From: JBLNCE01 sp050260415 | GTDB taxonomy: Bacteria > Bacillota > UBA4882 > JAAYXC01 | Reading direction: 5' to 3' | DNA length: 15,731 nucleotides | NCBI GenBank assembly: GCA_050260415.1 | Contig: JBLNCE010000123.1 | Location: 1-15,731, forward strand | Part shown: in pieces, positions 6,468-13,432 of the stretch | How positions within the stretch are numbered: position 1 is the first letter of the stretch | How the letters are laid out: every line of letters begins with the position of its first letter | Position numbers and translations under genes: made by a program | The notes under the pieces: generated by a model | Database searches by the model: none | Seen by the model: the letters and a program-made list of their open reading frames with translations, nothing else | What the model was told of the DNA's origin: nothing

Positions 6468-6926
6468 TTGCGAACCGCGGAGGATGTGAAGTCAATCACC
6501 CATAACCGGCAGGCGCGACATGACTACTTCATCCTCGAGACCTACGAGGCGGGTCTGGCTTTGACCGGGACCGAGGTCAAATCGCTCCGGGACGGCAAGG
6601 GGAACCTCAAGGACAGCCATGCCGAGATCCGGGGCATGGAGGCATTCCTGGTCAATTGCCACATCAGCCCCTACGAGCACGGCAACCGCTTCAACCACGA
6701 CGAAACCCGCCCGCGCAAGTTATTGATGCACAAGGCGGAGATCAGGCGGCTGCTGGGTAAAGTCAAGGAAAAGGGGCTGACCCTGATTCCCTTACAGCTC
6801 TACTTCAACAAGCAAGGCCGGGTCAAGGTGGAACTGGCGCTGGCCAAGGGCAAGAAACTGTACGACAAACGCGAGGACGCGGCCAAGCGGGACGCCGAGC
6901 GCAGAGCGGAGCGGCGGGAAGACTGA
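6468..6926 (+). CDS. smpB: SsrA-binding protein SmpB
   Basis: The protein has 152 residues and is SmpB almost throughout: NRQARHDYFILETYEAGLAL, then TGTEVKSLRDGKGNLKDS, then HISPYEHGNRFNHD, then the RPRKLLMHKAEI segment and GLTLIPLQLYFNKQGRVKVE, ending in a basic KGKKLYDKRE tail. SmpB binds the tRNA-like end of tmRNA, and its tail occupies the empty mRNA channel of stalled ribosomes in trans-translation. The start is uncertain: TTG 6462 and 6468, and GTG 6486, are all in frame. TTG 6468 is preferred because GGAGGG (6455-6460) lies 7 nt upstream and the promoter start site is near 6442. The tmRNA gene is 1.6 kb away on the other strand. Confidence 0.96.
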   Translation: MRTAEDVKSITHNRQARHDYFILETYEAGLALTGTEVKSLRDGKGNLKDSHAEIRGMEAFLVNCHISPYEHGNRFNHDETRPRKLLMHKAEIRRLLGKVKEKGLTLIPLQLYFNKQGRVKVELALAKGKKLYDKREDAAKRDAERRAERRED

Positions 6927-7034
6927 CCGGCGGCGAAACATGGCCAAGCCGGGGACGGCAACCGCGTTGCGGAGGTTGAATCCATAGCGGAGTGAGACCG
7001 CAACGTCCGCGGCATGATTCGGAGGGGAACGGGG

Positions 7035-7789
7035 ATGATTCTCGGCGCACGGGCGCATGATTTCGGCAATGCCGCACCGGAGGAACTGGCGGCGAGGATC
7101 GCGGCCCAGGGTCTTACCTGCGTGCAGTTGGCACCGGCCAAGGCCGTGGCGGGCATCGATACGGGACCGGGACGGTTGAGCCCGGGTTTGGCCAGGCACA
7201 TCGGTGGCGCTTTTGAGGCGCGCGGTATCGCCTTGGCCGTGCTGGGCTGCTACATCAATCTCGCGCACCCCGACCCCGCCGCGCGGGCGAGGCTCCTGGA
7301 TGTATTCCGGGAGCACCTCCGTTGCGCCCGGGACTTTGGGACCAGCATTGTAGGCACGGAGACGGGGTCGGTCAACGCCGATTATTCCCACCACCCGGCC
7401 AACCATGGCGAGGAAGCCTTGCAAATCTCGATCGCTAGTGTGGCGGCGCTGGTGGCGGAAGCGGAGAAGTTTGGCGTGCTGGTCGGGATCGAGGGCGTGG
7501 CTGAGCATACCGTCTCCACGCCGTCCAGGATGCGACGGGTGTTAGATGCGGTCGGGTCCCGGAACCTCCAGGTGATCTTCGATCCCTTCAACCTGATCGC
7601 GGTGGAGACATCATCGACGCCGGGGGCAAACATAAGGTACCGGTGGGCCGCGGACAGCTAGACTATGCCCTGCTCCTCAAGACGATCAAGGCGCATAAAC
7701 CCTATGTCTACGTGCTCCTGGAAGACGCGAAGCCGGAGACGCTCCCGGAGAGCATGGCCTTTCTGCGGCGGGTGTACGGCGAGGCATAA
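7035..7789 (+). pseudogene. Broken sugar-phosphate isomerase/epimerase-like TIM-barrel gene
   Basis: ATG 7035 (GGAGG at 7021-7025) opens a protein of the AP-endonuclease-2/xylose-isomerase-like TIM-barrel superfamily: MILGARAHDFGNAAPEELA, then GTETGS, then VGIEGVAEH and VIFDPFNL. After about 7605 the frame becomes meaningless and stops at 7661. The expected C-terminus continues in the -1 (+2) frame from about 7607 to 7789 (GGKHKVPVGRGQLDY, then HKPYVYVLLEDAKPE). Compared with family members, about 25-30 residues seem missing at the junction, including the usual HAKD metal-binding strand, so a deletion rather than a simple one-base slip is likely. The encoded enzyme should be inactive unless this is an assembly artefact. 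Confidence 0.78.
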
Positions 7790-7797
7790 AAGGATGA

Positions 7798-7917
7798 GGC
7801 TATGTTCTGAGTAATGGTTGTTCCGAAACATCGTTTCTGCCGACGGTAGGCTGAGTCAGGGCGCCGTCGGCCCGAGCATCTACAGCTGCAGGATCAACCG
7901 TTATACAGAACATAGCC
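7798..7917. repeat. 120-bp inverted-repeat element (MITE-like or structured RNA)
   Basis: The ends GGCTATGTTCTG (7798-7809) and CAGAACATAGCC (7906-7917) are perfect 12-base inverted repeats. Pairing continues with few mismatches (TGGTTG-TTCC against GGATCAACC). An inner stem, CCGACGG with CCGTCGG (7840-7846 with 7864-7870), caps a long cruciform. It lies 8 bp after the stop of the broken TIM-barrel gene. No clear target-site duplication is visible. It may be a miniature transposable element or a long bidirectional hairpin; no protein is encoded. Confidence 0.7.
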
Positions 7918-8206
7918 AAAAAGATTTCCCATGCCAAGGACCCGCGTTGACCTGCGGTCCGAGCGGGTATTGGGCGGTCCTCATCTCCCACCATGCCCAC
8001 CATCCACCATCTGGTCGTCCGTGGAGTCAATGCATGAAATGGCTTGCATTCATAGAATTAGTGAAGTCCATTGGTGTACTTCGCGATTGGCGGGTTTCCT
8101 TGGCCATAACAGAAGCCCGGAACTTAATGCTCCGAGCTCGATCATTTGCCATGACTTAGCTTTTGTACTAACTCCATGTCTCCCGAGATTAGCGCGCCTT
8201 TCTTAT
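7918..8206. other. Unassigned 289-bp stretch of atypical composition
   Basis: The segment has lower GC and unlike codon-phase composition. No reading frame on either strand looks like a recognisable protein. Short open frames here have no ribosome site, or only a few codons. It lies between the 120-bp inverted-repeat element and the 127-bp tandem repeat, and may be a remnant of a decayed insertion. Confidence 0.4.
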
Positions 8207-8494
8207 GAGCAAGCCTTGAGCCTTCGACGAAAAGGCGCGTAATCGTAATCAAGGAAGCCCCTCGACAGGCTCGGGGCACCATTCGACGCTATCGGTATTT
8301 GGCATGTTATCTCGGTTTGAGATGGCCCGCCATGAGCAAGCCTTGAGCCTTCGGCGAAAAGGCGCGTAATCGTAATCAAGGAAGCCCCTCGACAGGCTTG
8401 GGGCACCATTCGACGCTATCGGCATTTGGCATGTTATCTCGGTTTGGGATGGCCCGCCATGAGCAAGCCTTGAGCCTTTGGCGAAAAGGCGCGT
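8207..8494. repeat. 127-bp direct tandem repeat, 2.3 copies, abutting ssrA 3' end
   Basis: Copy 1 is 8207-8333, copy 2 is 8334-8460, and a partial copy 3 is 8461-8494. The copies differ at only a few bases. Each full copy carries a short hairpin (GCCCC...GGGGC) and the 13 bases CACCATTCGACGC (8277-8289 and 8404-8416). Those 13 bases are the reverse complement of 8491-8503, which spans the CCA end of the tmRNA gene and its downstream flank. The partial copy 3 ends 4 bp before the tmRNA 3' terminus. Confidence 0.85.
8474..8490 (-). terminator. Possible terminator or 3' hairpin of tmRNA
   Basis: GCCTTT and AAAGGC form a perfect 6-bp stem with a 5-nt loop, 9 nt beyond the tmRNA 3' end in the tmRNA direction. 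It lies within repeat copy 3, where one changed base makes the stem perfect; copies 1 and 2 carry mismatches. No T-run follows, so this is a weak call. Confidence 0.35.
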
Positions 8495-8498
8495 CGAA

Positions 8499-8847
8499 TG
8501 GTGGAGGCGGGGGGAGTCGAACCCCCGTCCGAAAAGGCGATCGCAGCGACGTCTCCGGGTGCAGCCCGCAATTTAGATCTCGCCGCCACGGCCCCTACGG
8601 GCGGGGTCCGCTTTAGCCATCTCGATGTTCTTAAGCTAATCCTCCGAGAATTGGATCAGCTGCAACCCGGTTTGTTTGACGCCCTTCCCATCCTCCCGGG
8701 TCAAGGACGAGTCGGACGGCCGCCTAATTAGGCAGCGTAAGCCAGATTGTTGTTGGCACTTAATGTGCTTGCCGCAGTTTAACGAGGCCACGGCACCTCG
8801 ACCCGCTGTCTCTGCCGTCGCACTCCCCGTCGAAACCAGTCGCCCCC
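8499..8847 (-). ncRNA. ssrA: Transfer-messenger RNA (tmRNA, ssrA)
   Basis: Read on the minus strand, the gene is 349 nt. The 5' end GGGGGCGACTGGTTTCGAC pairs with the 3' acceptor strand CGCCTCC, followed by an encoded ACCA. The T arm GGGGG-TTCGACT-CCCCC is intact. The mRNA-like part contains the resume codon and tag reading frame at 8728-8757, ending in TAA inside the palindromic GCCTAATTAGGC helix, as in other one-piece tmRNAs. tmRNA charged with alanine enters stalled ribosomes with SmpB, tags the nascent chain for proteolysis and releases the ribosome. The partner smpB is at 6468-6926. A near-consensus promoter precedes the gene, and the 127-bp repeat lies right at its 3' end. Any protein frame running through this segment is spurious. 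Confidence 0.97.
8728..8757 (-). CDS. tmRNA-encoded proteolysis tag ANNNLAYAA
   Basis: Starting at the GCC resume codon (8757-8755), the minus strand reads Ala-Asn-Asn-Asn-Leu-Ala-Tyr-Ala-Ala and then TAA. With the alanine carried by tmRNA, the full tag is A-ANNNLAYAA. The hydrophobic AYAA end fits the usual C-terminal signal for ClpXP-type proteases (consensus ALAA/AYAA). At nine encoded residues it is near the usual length. Confidence 0.9.
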   Translation of the reverse strand, partial: ANNNLAYAA

Positions 8848-8863
8848 ACGAAGGTGCCTCTAT

Positions 8864-8892
8864 ATTATACTCGGAAACGGAATGGAACGCAA
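8864..8892 (-). promoter_or_regulatory. ssrA promoter
   Basis: On the minus strand, TTGCGT (8892-8887), a 17-bp spacer and a perfect TATAAT (8869-8864) lie 16 nt before the mature tmRNA 5' end. This leaves a short leader to be trimmed, as expected for RNase P processing. Confidence 0.85.
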
Positions 8893-9005
8893 ATGCCGTA
8901 ACCCGGATCCCGCATTGTCCACGATATGCCGGATTCACCAAGCTTGGCGGACCGACAAGGAATTTCCCAGCACCACGCCGAATTACCTATCGTTTGCTAA
9001 GACGG

Positions 9006-9019
9006 CCGGCGCAAGCCGG
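9006..9019 (+). other. GNRA-capped hairpin beside the ribosome site of the 9036 gene
   Basis: CCGGC-GCAA-GCCGG forms a 5-bp stem with a GCAA tetraloop, ending 4 nt before the GGGAGG ribosome site at 9024-9029. It could modulate translation, but it is short and could be chance. Confidence 0.3.
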
Positions 9020-9035
9020 TGACGGGAGGCTTATC

Positions 9036-10127
9036 GTGCGGCGGTCACGAGTGGCAATCCGCGCCTTTTTGCTCTGCGCGCTCCTCGCCGCGGGCGCCAG
9101 CGCCGCCCAAGCGCACGGCCTGCCGGGTGTGGGGCGGCTCCTTGACCAGTTGCGTTACCTGACCCGTGCCCTGCCTTCCGCCGCGCTGGCGGCGGAGAGC
9201 GGTCAATCAGCCCGGAGTCTTGCCCTGGGCATCCTCAGGGAATATTCGCCGACCGGCTATTACATCCTCGACCGGTTCAACAATCTCCCGGCGCAGTACA
9301 TCTACGGCGAGCGCCTCGACTTTATGGAGTTCATCGAGGGCGACCGGCCAACCGAGGTCGCGGCCAGTCTCAACACGGCCGTGCACGAGGTCTGCCACGC
9401 CTATACGCATGCCGTGGCGCTGCAGATGCTGGCGCAGAGGGCGGCCAAACCAGCGCGCGGCGCGCGTTACGGCGCTTACTACATCGGGGGCGAGGAGACG
9501 ATCCTGGTCCAGCATACGCCGGTCTTCGCGGCCAGGGAGACGGCCGGCTATTTCCCCGAAGCGCTGCGGACATTCCGGTTCTCGACGTACATCAGTCCCT
9601 CGGAGGAAAACCTGGGCACGCAGGTCGAGGGCATCTACGGGTTGCTCGGCGAGTTTACCGCTTACTACCACGGCACCAAGACGGCCGTCGAGATGATCGG
9701 CTTCTTTAAGAACGAGACCGCCCAGGCACCGGAGGATTGGTTCAAGTACTTTGCCAGCGTCAATGGTACGTTCTACTCCTACCTCGAGTTCAAACTGTAC
9801 ATCCTCAAATACCTTCAGTACGCCCGGGACAAATACCCCGCGATCCACCGCCAGATCCTAGAAAACCGCGAGTTCAAGGAGGCGTTTCTCAAGATCGACC
9901 GGGGTTTTGCCGAGACGCTGCGCCGGTATTTCGCCGCCAAGCAGGAGATACAAGCGCTGCTCCGGAGTAAAGGCTGCGATGTCAGTGAAAGCGATGAGTA
10001 CCTCTGGGTGACCCAGGGGGTCAAACGCGTGGGGCAGACGAATTACATGCGGGTCTATAACCAACTGGAACAGGAGTTGCGTAAGCCGGAATACCTGGAG
10101 CCGGTCATGGCTTTGGGCGGGCCGTAG
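9036..10127 (+). CDS. Secreted HExxH-containing protein, putative zinc metallopeptidase
   Basis: The start is GTG 9036 with GGGAGG (9024-9029). The open frame continues upstream, but that part overlaps the tmRNA gene and is not coding. The 363-residue product begins with a signal peptide (VRRSRVAIRAFLLCALLAAG, then an ASAAQA-HG cleavage context near residue 26). HEVCHAYTHA at 117-126 is an HExxH zinc motif. Glu206 in GEFTAYYHG is a candidate third ligand, which would make it gluzincin-like. The C-terminal half is helical and rich in Tyr/Phe. No known family name can be assigned. The first ligand pair is clear, but catalytic activity is inferred. It is divergent from ssrA and not obviously in an operon. 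Confidence 0.75.
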   Translation: MRRSRVAIRAFLLCALLAAGASAAQAHGLPGVGRLLDQLRYLTRALPSAALAAESGQSARSLALGILREYSPTGYYILDRFNNLPAQYIYGERLDFMEFIEGDRPTEVAASLNTAVHEVCHAYTHAVALQMLAQRAAKPARGARYGAYYIGGEETILVQHTPVFAARETAGYFPEALRTFRFSTYISPSEENLGTQVEGIYGLLGEFTAYYHGTKTAVEMIGFFKNETAQAPEDWFKYFASVNGTFYSYLEFKLYILKYLQYARDKYPAIHRQILENREFKEAFLKIDRGFAETLRRYFAAKQEIQALLRSKGCDVSESDEYLWVTQGVKRVGQTNYMRVYNQLEQELRKPEYLEPVMALGGP

Positions 10128-10145
10128 GCCCGTCTTCGCAATCCA

Positions 10146-10180
10146 GGTAACCCTATGTTTGGCATAGGAGCGTAGTTACC
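10146..10180. other. Bulged hairpin between two genes
   Basis: GGTAACCCTATG (10146-10157) pairs with CATAGG (10163-10168) and GTTACC (10175-10180), leaving a 5-nt loop and a 6-nt bulge (AGCGTA). There is no T-run, so it is not a standard terminator. It may be a repeat fragment or an mRNA element upstream of the transporter gene. Confidence 0.5.
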
Positions 10181-10205
10181 CACGAACACCAAAGTCGCCG
10201 CACGA

Positions 10206-11465
10206 TTGAAGACCCATTCCGCCTGGCATGACGTGATTTCCCGACAATTCGGGATCGGTTCAGCGCGTGAAGTACCGCGGCTGATGTGGATTCTGGTATG
10301 CGGGGGGTTCATCGCGTCCACGGGCGCTTCGTTCGTCTGGCCCCTAACCACGATCTACGTGCATTACGAGCTTGGCAAGCCTTTGGTAATGGCCGGACTG
10401 GTGCTCATGATCCAGGCGGGCGCCTCGCTCTTGGGACAACTTGCCGGCGGCCGCCTCTTTGACCGGATCGGCGGGAAACCGATCATGCTCGGCGGACTCC
10501 TGGCCGCCGGCACGCTGCTCGCGATCATCGGCCTCAACCGTCTCTGGGCGGTATACGTTGGCGCCATCGGGCTATTGGGTTTCAGTTACGGGTTGCTCGA
10601 GCCGGCTACCAATGCTTTGGTCGCCCAGGCCTGGCCGGGAGGCGGGCGGAAAGGGTTCAACCTGCTCTATGTGGCCAGGAATGCCGGCGTGGCCATTGGT
10701 ACGGCCTTGGGAGGATTGGTGGCTTCGTACTCCTTTACGGCGGTATTCCTCTGCAATGCCGCCACAGCCTTGGCGTACATGGCCATCGTGGCACGTTTCG
10801 TCCCCCGGGCAAAAGGCGCGTCCGGAACGCCGCCCGCCGTTATCGTGGAGGCGGAGCTTCCCGCGGAGGATGGGCGCCAGAGTCCGCCTCCCGCCAGGAT
10901 TAGCGGGGCGGGGCTCGCGCTTGCGCTGGCGGCGTCCGGCGCCGCGCTTAACTGGCTGGCCTATAGCCAGTGGCAGGCGGTGATCTCGGTTTACATGCGG
11001 GGGCTCGGTTACAGCCTGGCGGCCTACAGCCTCCTCTGGACGATCAACGGCCTGGTGATCGTGGTCGGCCAACCTTTGGTCTCGCTGGCGGTGCGGAGAT
11101 GGCTCAAAGGGCTGCGGGTCCAGTTGGTGGGGGGCAGCCTCCTCTATGCCGCGGCCTTCGTCGTGGTCTGGCGCTGGCCGATCTACGGCGGTTTCACCCT
11201 CGGCATGGTTATCCTGACGCTGGGCGAGATGCTTGTCCTGCCTTCGCTGCCGGCAGCCGCGGCCTCCCTGGCGAATGCGGAGGTATTGGGGCTTTACCAG
11301 GGGTTGCTTGGCGGAGCCGCTTCGATCGGCCGGATGTTCGGCCCGATCTGCGGCGGCAGACTATACGTTCTCTGGTCTCCACCGTGGGTGTTGGCGGCGG
11401 CCGCGGCGATCAACGCCGCGGCGGCTGGATGCTACTGGCTCTATGGACATAAAGCAAGGTGTTGA
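10206..11465 (+). CDS. Major facilitator superfamily transporter
   Basis: The protein has 419 residues with about 12 hydrophobic helices in two halves, joined by a polar Pro/Ala-rich loop at about residues 190-222. Motif A of the MFS is present between the second and third helices (GQLAGGRLFDRIGGK, 77-91). The first helix begins at about residue 27 (MWILVCGGFIASTGASFVWP). The layout resembles drug or sugar efflux MFS proteins (DHA1-like), but the substrate cannot be read from sequence. The start is uncertain: TTG 10206 has no clear ribosome site, and ATG 10284 would start right at the first helix. The MerR regulator is 9 kb away, so a link to it is unsupported. A short CCCTCTCCC hairpin repeat follows its stop. 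Confidence 0.88.
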   Translation: MKTHSAWHDVISRQFGIGSAREVPRLMWILVCGGFIASTGASFVWPLTTIYVHYELGKPLVMAGLVLMIQAGASLLGQLAGGRLFDRIGGKPIMLGGLLAAGTLLAIIGLNRLWAVYVGAIGLLGFSYGLLEPATNALVAQAWPGGGRKGFNLLYVARNAGVAIGTALGGLVASYSFTAVFLCNAATALAYMAIVARFVPRAKGASGTPPAVIVEAELPAEDGRQSPPPARISGAGLALALAASGAALNWLAYSQWQAVISVYMRGLGYSLAAYSLLWTINGLVIVVGQPLVSLAVRRWLKGLRVQLVGGSLLYAAAFVVVWRWPIYGGFTLGMVILTLGEMLVLPSLPAAAASLANAEVLGLYQGLLGGAASIGRMFGPICGGRLYVLWSPPWVLAAAAAINAAAAGCYWLYGHKARC

Positions 11466-11482
11466 GGACGGTATCCATGCCT

Positions 11483-11503
11483 CCCTCTCCCATGGGGAGA
11501 GGG
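11483..11503. repeat. CCCTCTCCC palindromic repeat (short copy)
   Basis: CCCTCTCCC (11483-11491) pairs with GGGAGAGGG (11495-11503) across a 3-nt loop. It resembles the hairpin part of the repeat at 3612-3641. It lies between the MFS gene and the second TIM-barrel gene. Confidence 0.5.
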
Positions 11504-11572
11504 ACAGACGACCGGGGTTTAGGCCCGCTTTTCACAGCTTTATCAAACTTCCCCAATTAATGAGGCGTGCAA

Positions 11573-12444
11573 ATGAAACTGGCCGTCAACTACTCCGAGG
11601 CATTGCTCTCCTTGCTCGAACACGATCCCGCCCTCCCCGTCGACTACATCAAGGTACCGACGATCCCGTTCCCTGGCTGCTTCGTCCAGTTCGAACGGGG
11701 CCGCCGGCTGCGCAGGCTTCTGCCTCACCCGGCGCAACAGGGCGTGATCGCCCTTGGGCACCCCGACGCGGATCAGAGATTCGACCGGGCGACCGTGGCC
11801 GAGATCATCCGCCGCGCCCAACCCCGCTATCTCTCGACCCACCTCGAGGCGCGGGTGGAGTTCTTCCCCGCATTCCGCGCCTGCCAGCACACAGAGGAAG
11901 CGGCCCTGGCCATGGCCATGAAGCGGCGGTTCATCGACGCGATCGAGGAAGTTAGGACGGCCACCGGGCTCCCGCTCATCTTGGAAAACTTTCCGTACTA
12001 TAAGTGGTGGTGCCATTTCCGGCTCGGTTCACACCCGGATTTCATCACCGAGATTTGCGCCGCGGCGGACTGCGGCTTTCTGCTGGACCTGGCGCACGCC
12101 CACTGCGCCGCATGGCATATGGGGATTGATATATGGGATTACCTGCGGGTCCTGCCGCTCGCGCGGGTACGGGAGATACACGTCTCCGGCGTCCAGGAGC
12201 GGGCCGGCGAGGGTTTGCGCGACACGCACGTCGCTTTGTCGGAATATGACTACCAGTTGCTGGAGGGAGTACTGGCATTGGTGGAACCGGAGTCTTGACG
12301 ATCGAGTACGGGGGCCTGCCCGACGAGATCATGAACTTGCGGAGGGGGTACGAGCCGCTGTCCAGAAACGAGCCGCGGGCGTTGGAAACGATGATTCGCA
12401 GGGTGGGGGGGATGGCGGGGTGCCAGGTGCATTCAGCGCCCTAG
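11573..12444 (+). pseudogene. TIM-barrel protein gene (DUF692/xylose-isomerase-like) with C-terminal frameshift
   Basis: ATG 11573 has GAGG at 11562-11565. The first 241 residues form a TIM-barrel protein with likely metal ligands: His90 (STHLEAR), Glu138 (LILENFPYY), Asp172 and His175/His177 (LLDLAHAH), then the REIHVSG and DTHVAL strands. The set and order resemble DUF692 (MbnB/TglH-like) or xylose-isomerase-like enzymes, but the subfamily is uncertain. The frame ends at TGA 12296-12298. The family-like ending continues from 12295 in the -1 frame (LTIEYGGLPDEIMNLRRGYE, then NEPRALETMIRRVGG) to TAG 12442-12444. A single-base loss near 12295, or programmed -1 slippage at TCTTGA, explains this. 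The catalytic core is intact, so a shortened active protein is possible. Confidence 0.75.
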
Positions 12445-12572
12445 GAAAGGCATTCAGATCCCGTCATGCGTCAGGCCGCAAACATGCAACATAATCATCC
12501 CCTGATGCGTCTTAGTAGGCGGGATTATCCTAATACGGCACGGCATCTGAGATAAGAACGGGAGGTACTGAG

Positions 12573-13346
12573 ATGGCCGACATCATCGATTACACGATCC
12601 ACGGCGACGACATGCAACTGGTGGAGATCGAACTCGACCCCGGCGAGGGAGTAAGGGCCGAGGCGGGGGCCATGATGTTCATGGAAAACGGAATCCAGAT
12701 GCAGACCACGACCGGGGGCGGGCTTTTTCAGGGCTTCAAGCGGATCCTGGCTGGGGAGAGTTTCTTTATCACCACCTTCCTGAACGCGGGCCCGGCCAAG
12801 AGCTGTGTGGCTTTCGGCGCGCCGTACCCGGGGAAGATCATCCCCCTCGAACTGGACAAAGTGGGCGGCAGCTTCCTCTGCCAAAAGGACTCTTTTCTTT
12901 GCGCGGCGCGAGGGATCGAGATTGAACTGGCCTTTACGAGGCGATTCGGCGCGGGGCTCTTCGGCGGCGAAGGTTTTATCCTGCAACGCCTCGCGGGAAA
13001 CGGCCTGGTCTTTGTCCACGCCGGCGGGACCATCATCCAGAAGACGCTCGCCCCCGGCCAGCGGCTGCGGGTCGATACGGGCTGCATCGTCGGTTTCCAC
13101 CCGTCGGTCACTTACGATATCGAGTTTGTCGGCGGTTTCACCAACGCCCTCTTCGGCGGGGAGGGTCTCTTCCTGGCCACCTTGCAGGGACCGGGCACGG
13201 TCTATCTGCAGAGCCTGCCTTTCTCGCGCCTGGCCGACCGCATCCTGGCCGCGGCCACTTACCGGCGGCAGGATGAGACGCGGGGGATCGCCGGTCTGGG
13301 TGGGGGGATCCTCGGAGGTCTCTTGGGCGGAGATAGAGGGGACTGA
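12573..13346 (+). CDS. TIGR00266/AIM24-family protein
   Basis: The protein has 257 residues and starts at ATG 12573 with GGAGG (12561-12565) 7 nt before it. It matches the AIM24/TIGR00266 family (DUF124) in order: DMQLVEIELDPGEGVRAEAG, then AGAMMFMENGIQMQTTTGGG, then an AGESFFITTFLN segment, PGKIIPLEL, and a VDTGCIVGFHPSVTYDIEFV segment followed by GGEGLFLATLQGPGTVYLQS. This is a beta-rich fold of tandem repeats. Mitochondrial Aim24 supports inner-membrane organisation; the bacterial role is unsettled. A Gly-rich tail (GLGGGILGGLLGG) ends the protein. It probably forms a transcription unit with the lipoprotein gene 87 bp downstream. Confidence 0.92.
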   Translation: MADIIDYTIHGDDMQLVEIELDPGEGVRAEAGAMMFMENGIQMQTTTGGGLFQGFKRILAGESFFITTFLNAGPAKSCVAFGAPYPGKIIPLELDKVGGSFLCQKDSFLCAARGIEIELAFTRRFGAGLFGGEGFILQRLAGNGLVFVHAGGTIIQKTLAPGQRLRVDTGCIVGFHPSVTYDIEFVGGFTNALFGGEGLFLATLQGPGTVYLQSLPFSRLADRILAAATYRRQDETRGIAGLGGGILGGLLGGDRGD

Positions 13347-13432
13347 ACGAATGATTATAGTAGGGATCCAGATGGGGAGAAGGGGAGCAGAGGAGCGGGC
13401 GCAGACGTTCGGGACATCCGGCTCTTGAAGAG

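Noticed and set aside
8207..8494. CRISPR-like array
   Set aside because: Units are contiguous 127-bp direct repeats with no distinct spacers, and no cas genes are near.
8499..8530. A tRNA on the minus strand (T arm and CCA end)
   Set aside because: No anticodon arm follows. The acceptor strand pairs with a 5' end 349 nt away and a tag frame lies between, so it is tmRNA.
8203..8616. Short open frames across the tandem repeat and tmRNA 3' half
   Set aside because: They are produced by the repeat and by the RNA gene; none has coding character.
8676..9035. N-terminal extension of the 9036 protein frame
   Set aside because: It overlaps the tmRNA gene and its promoter. A signal peptide with a good ribosome site starts at GTG 9036.
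8930..9035. Cyclic-di-GMP riboswitch before the 9036 gene
   Set aside because: A GNRA-capped stem and GGTGACG are present, but the rest of the conserved aptamer sequence is absent.
10206..11465. MFS transporter as the target of the MerR regulator
   Set aside because: It lies 9 kb away and has no MerR-type dyad promoter upstream, so there is no sequence support.
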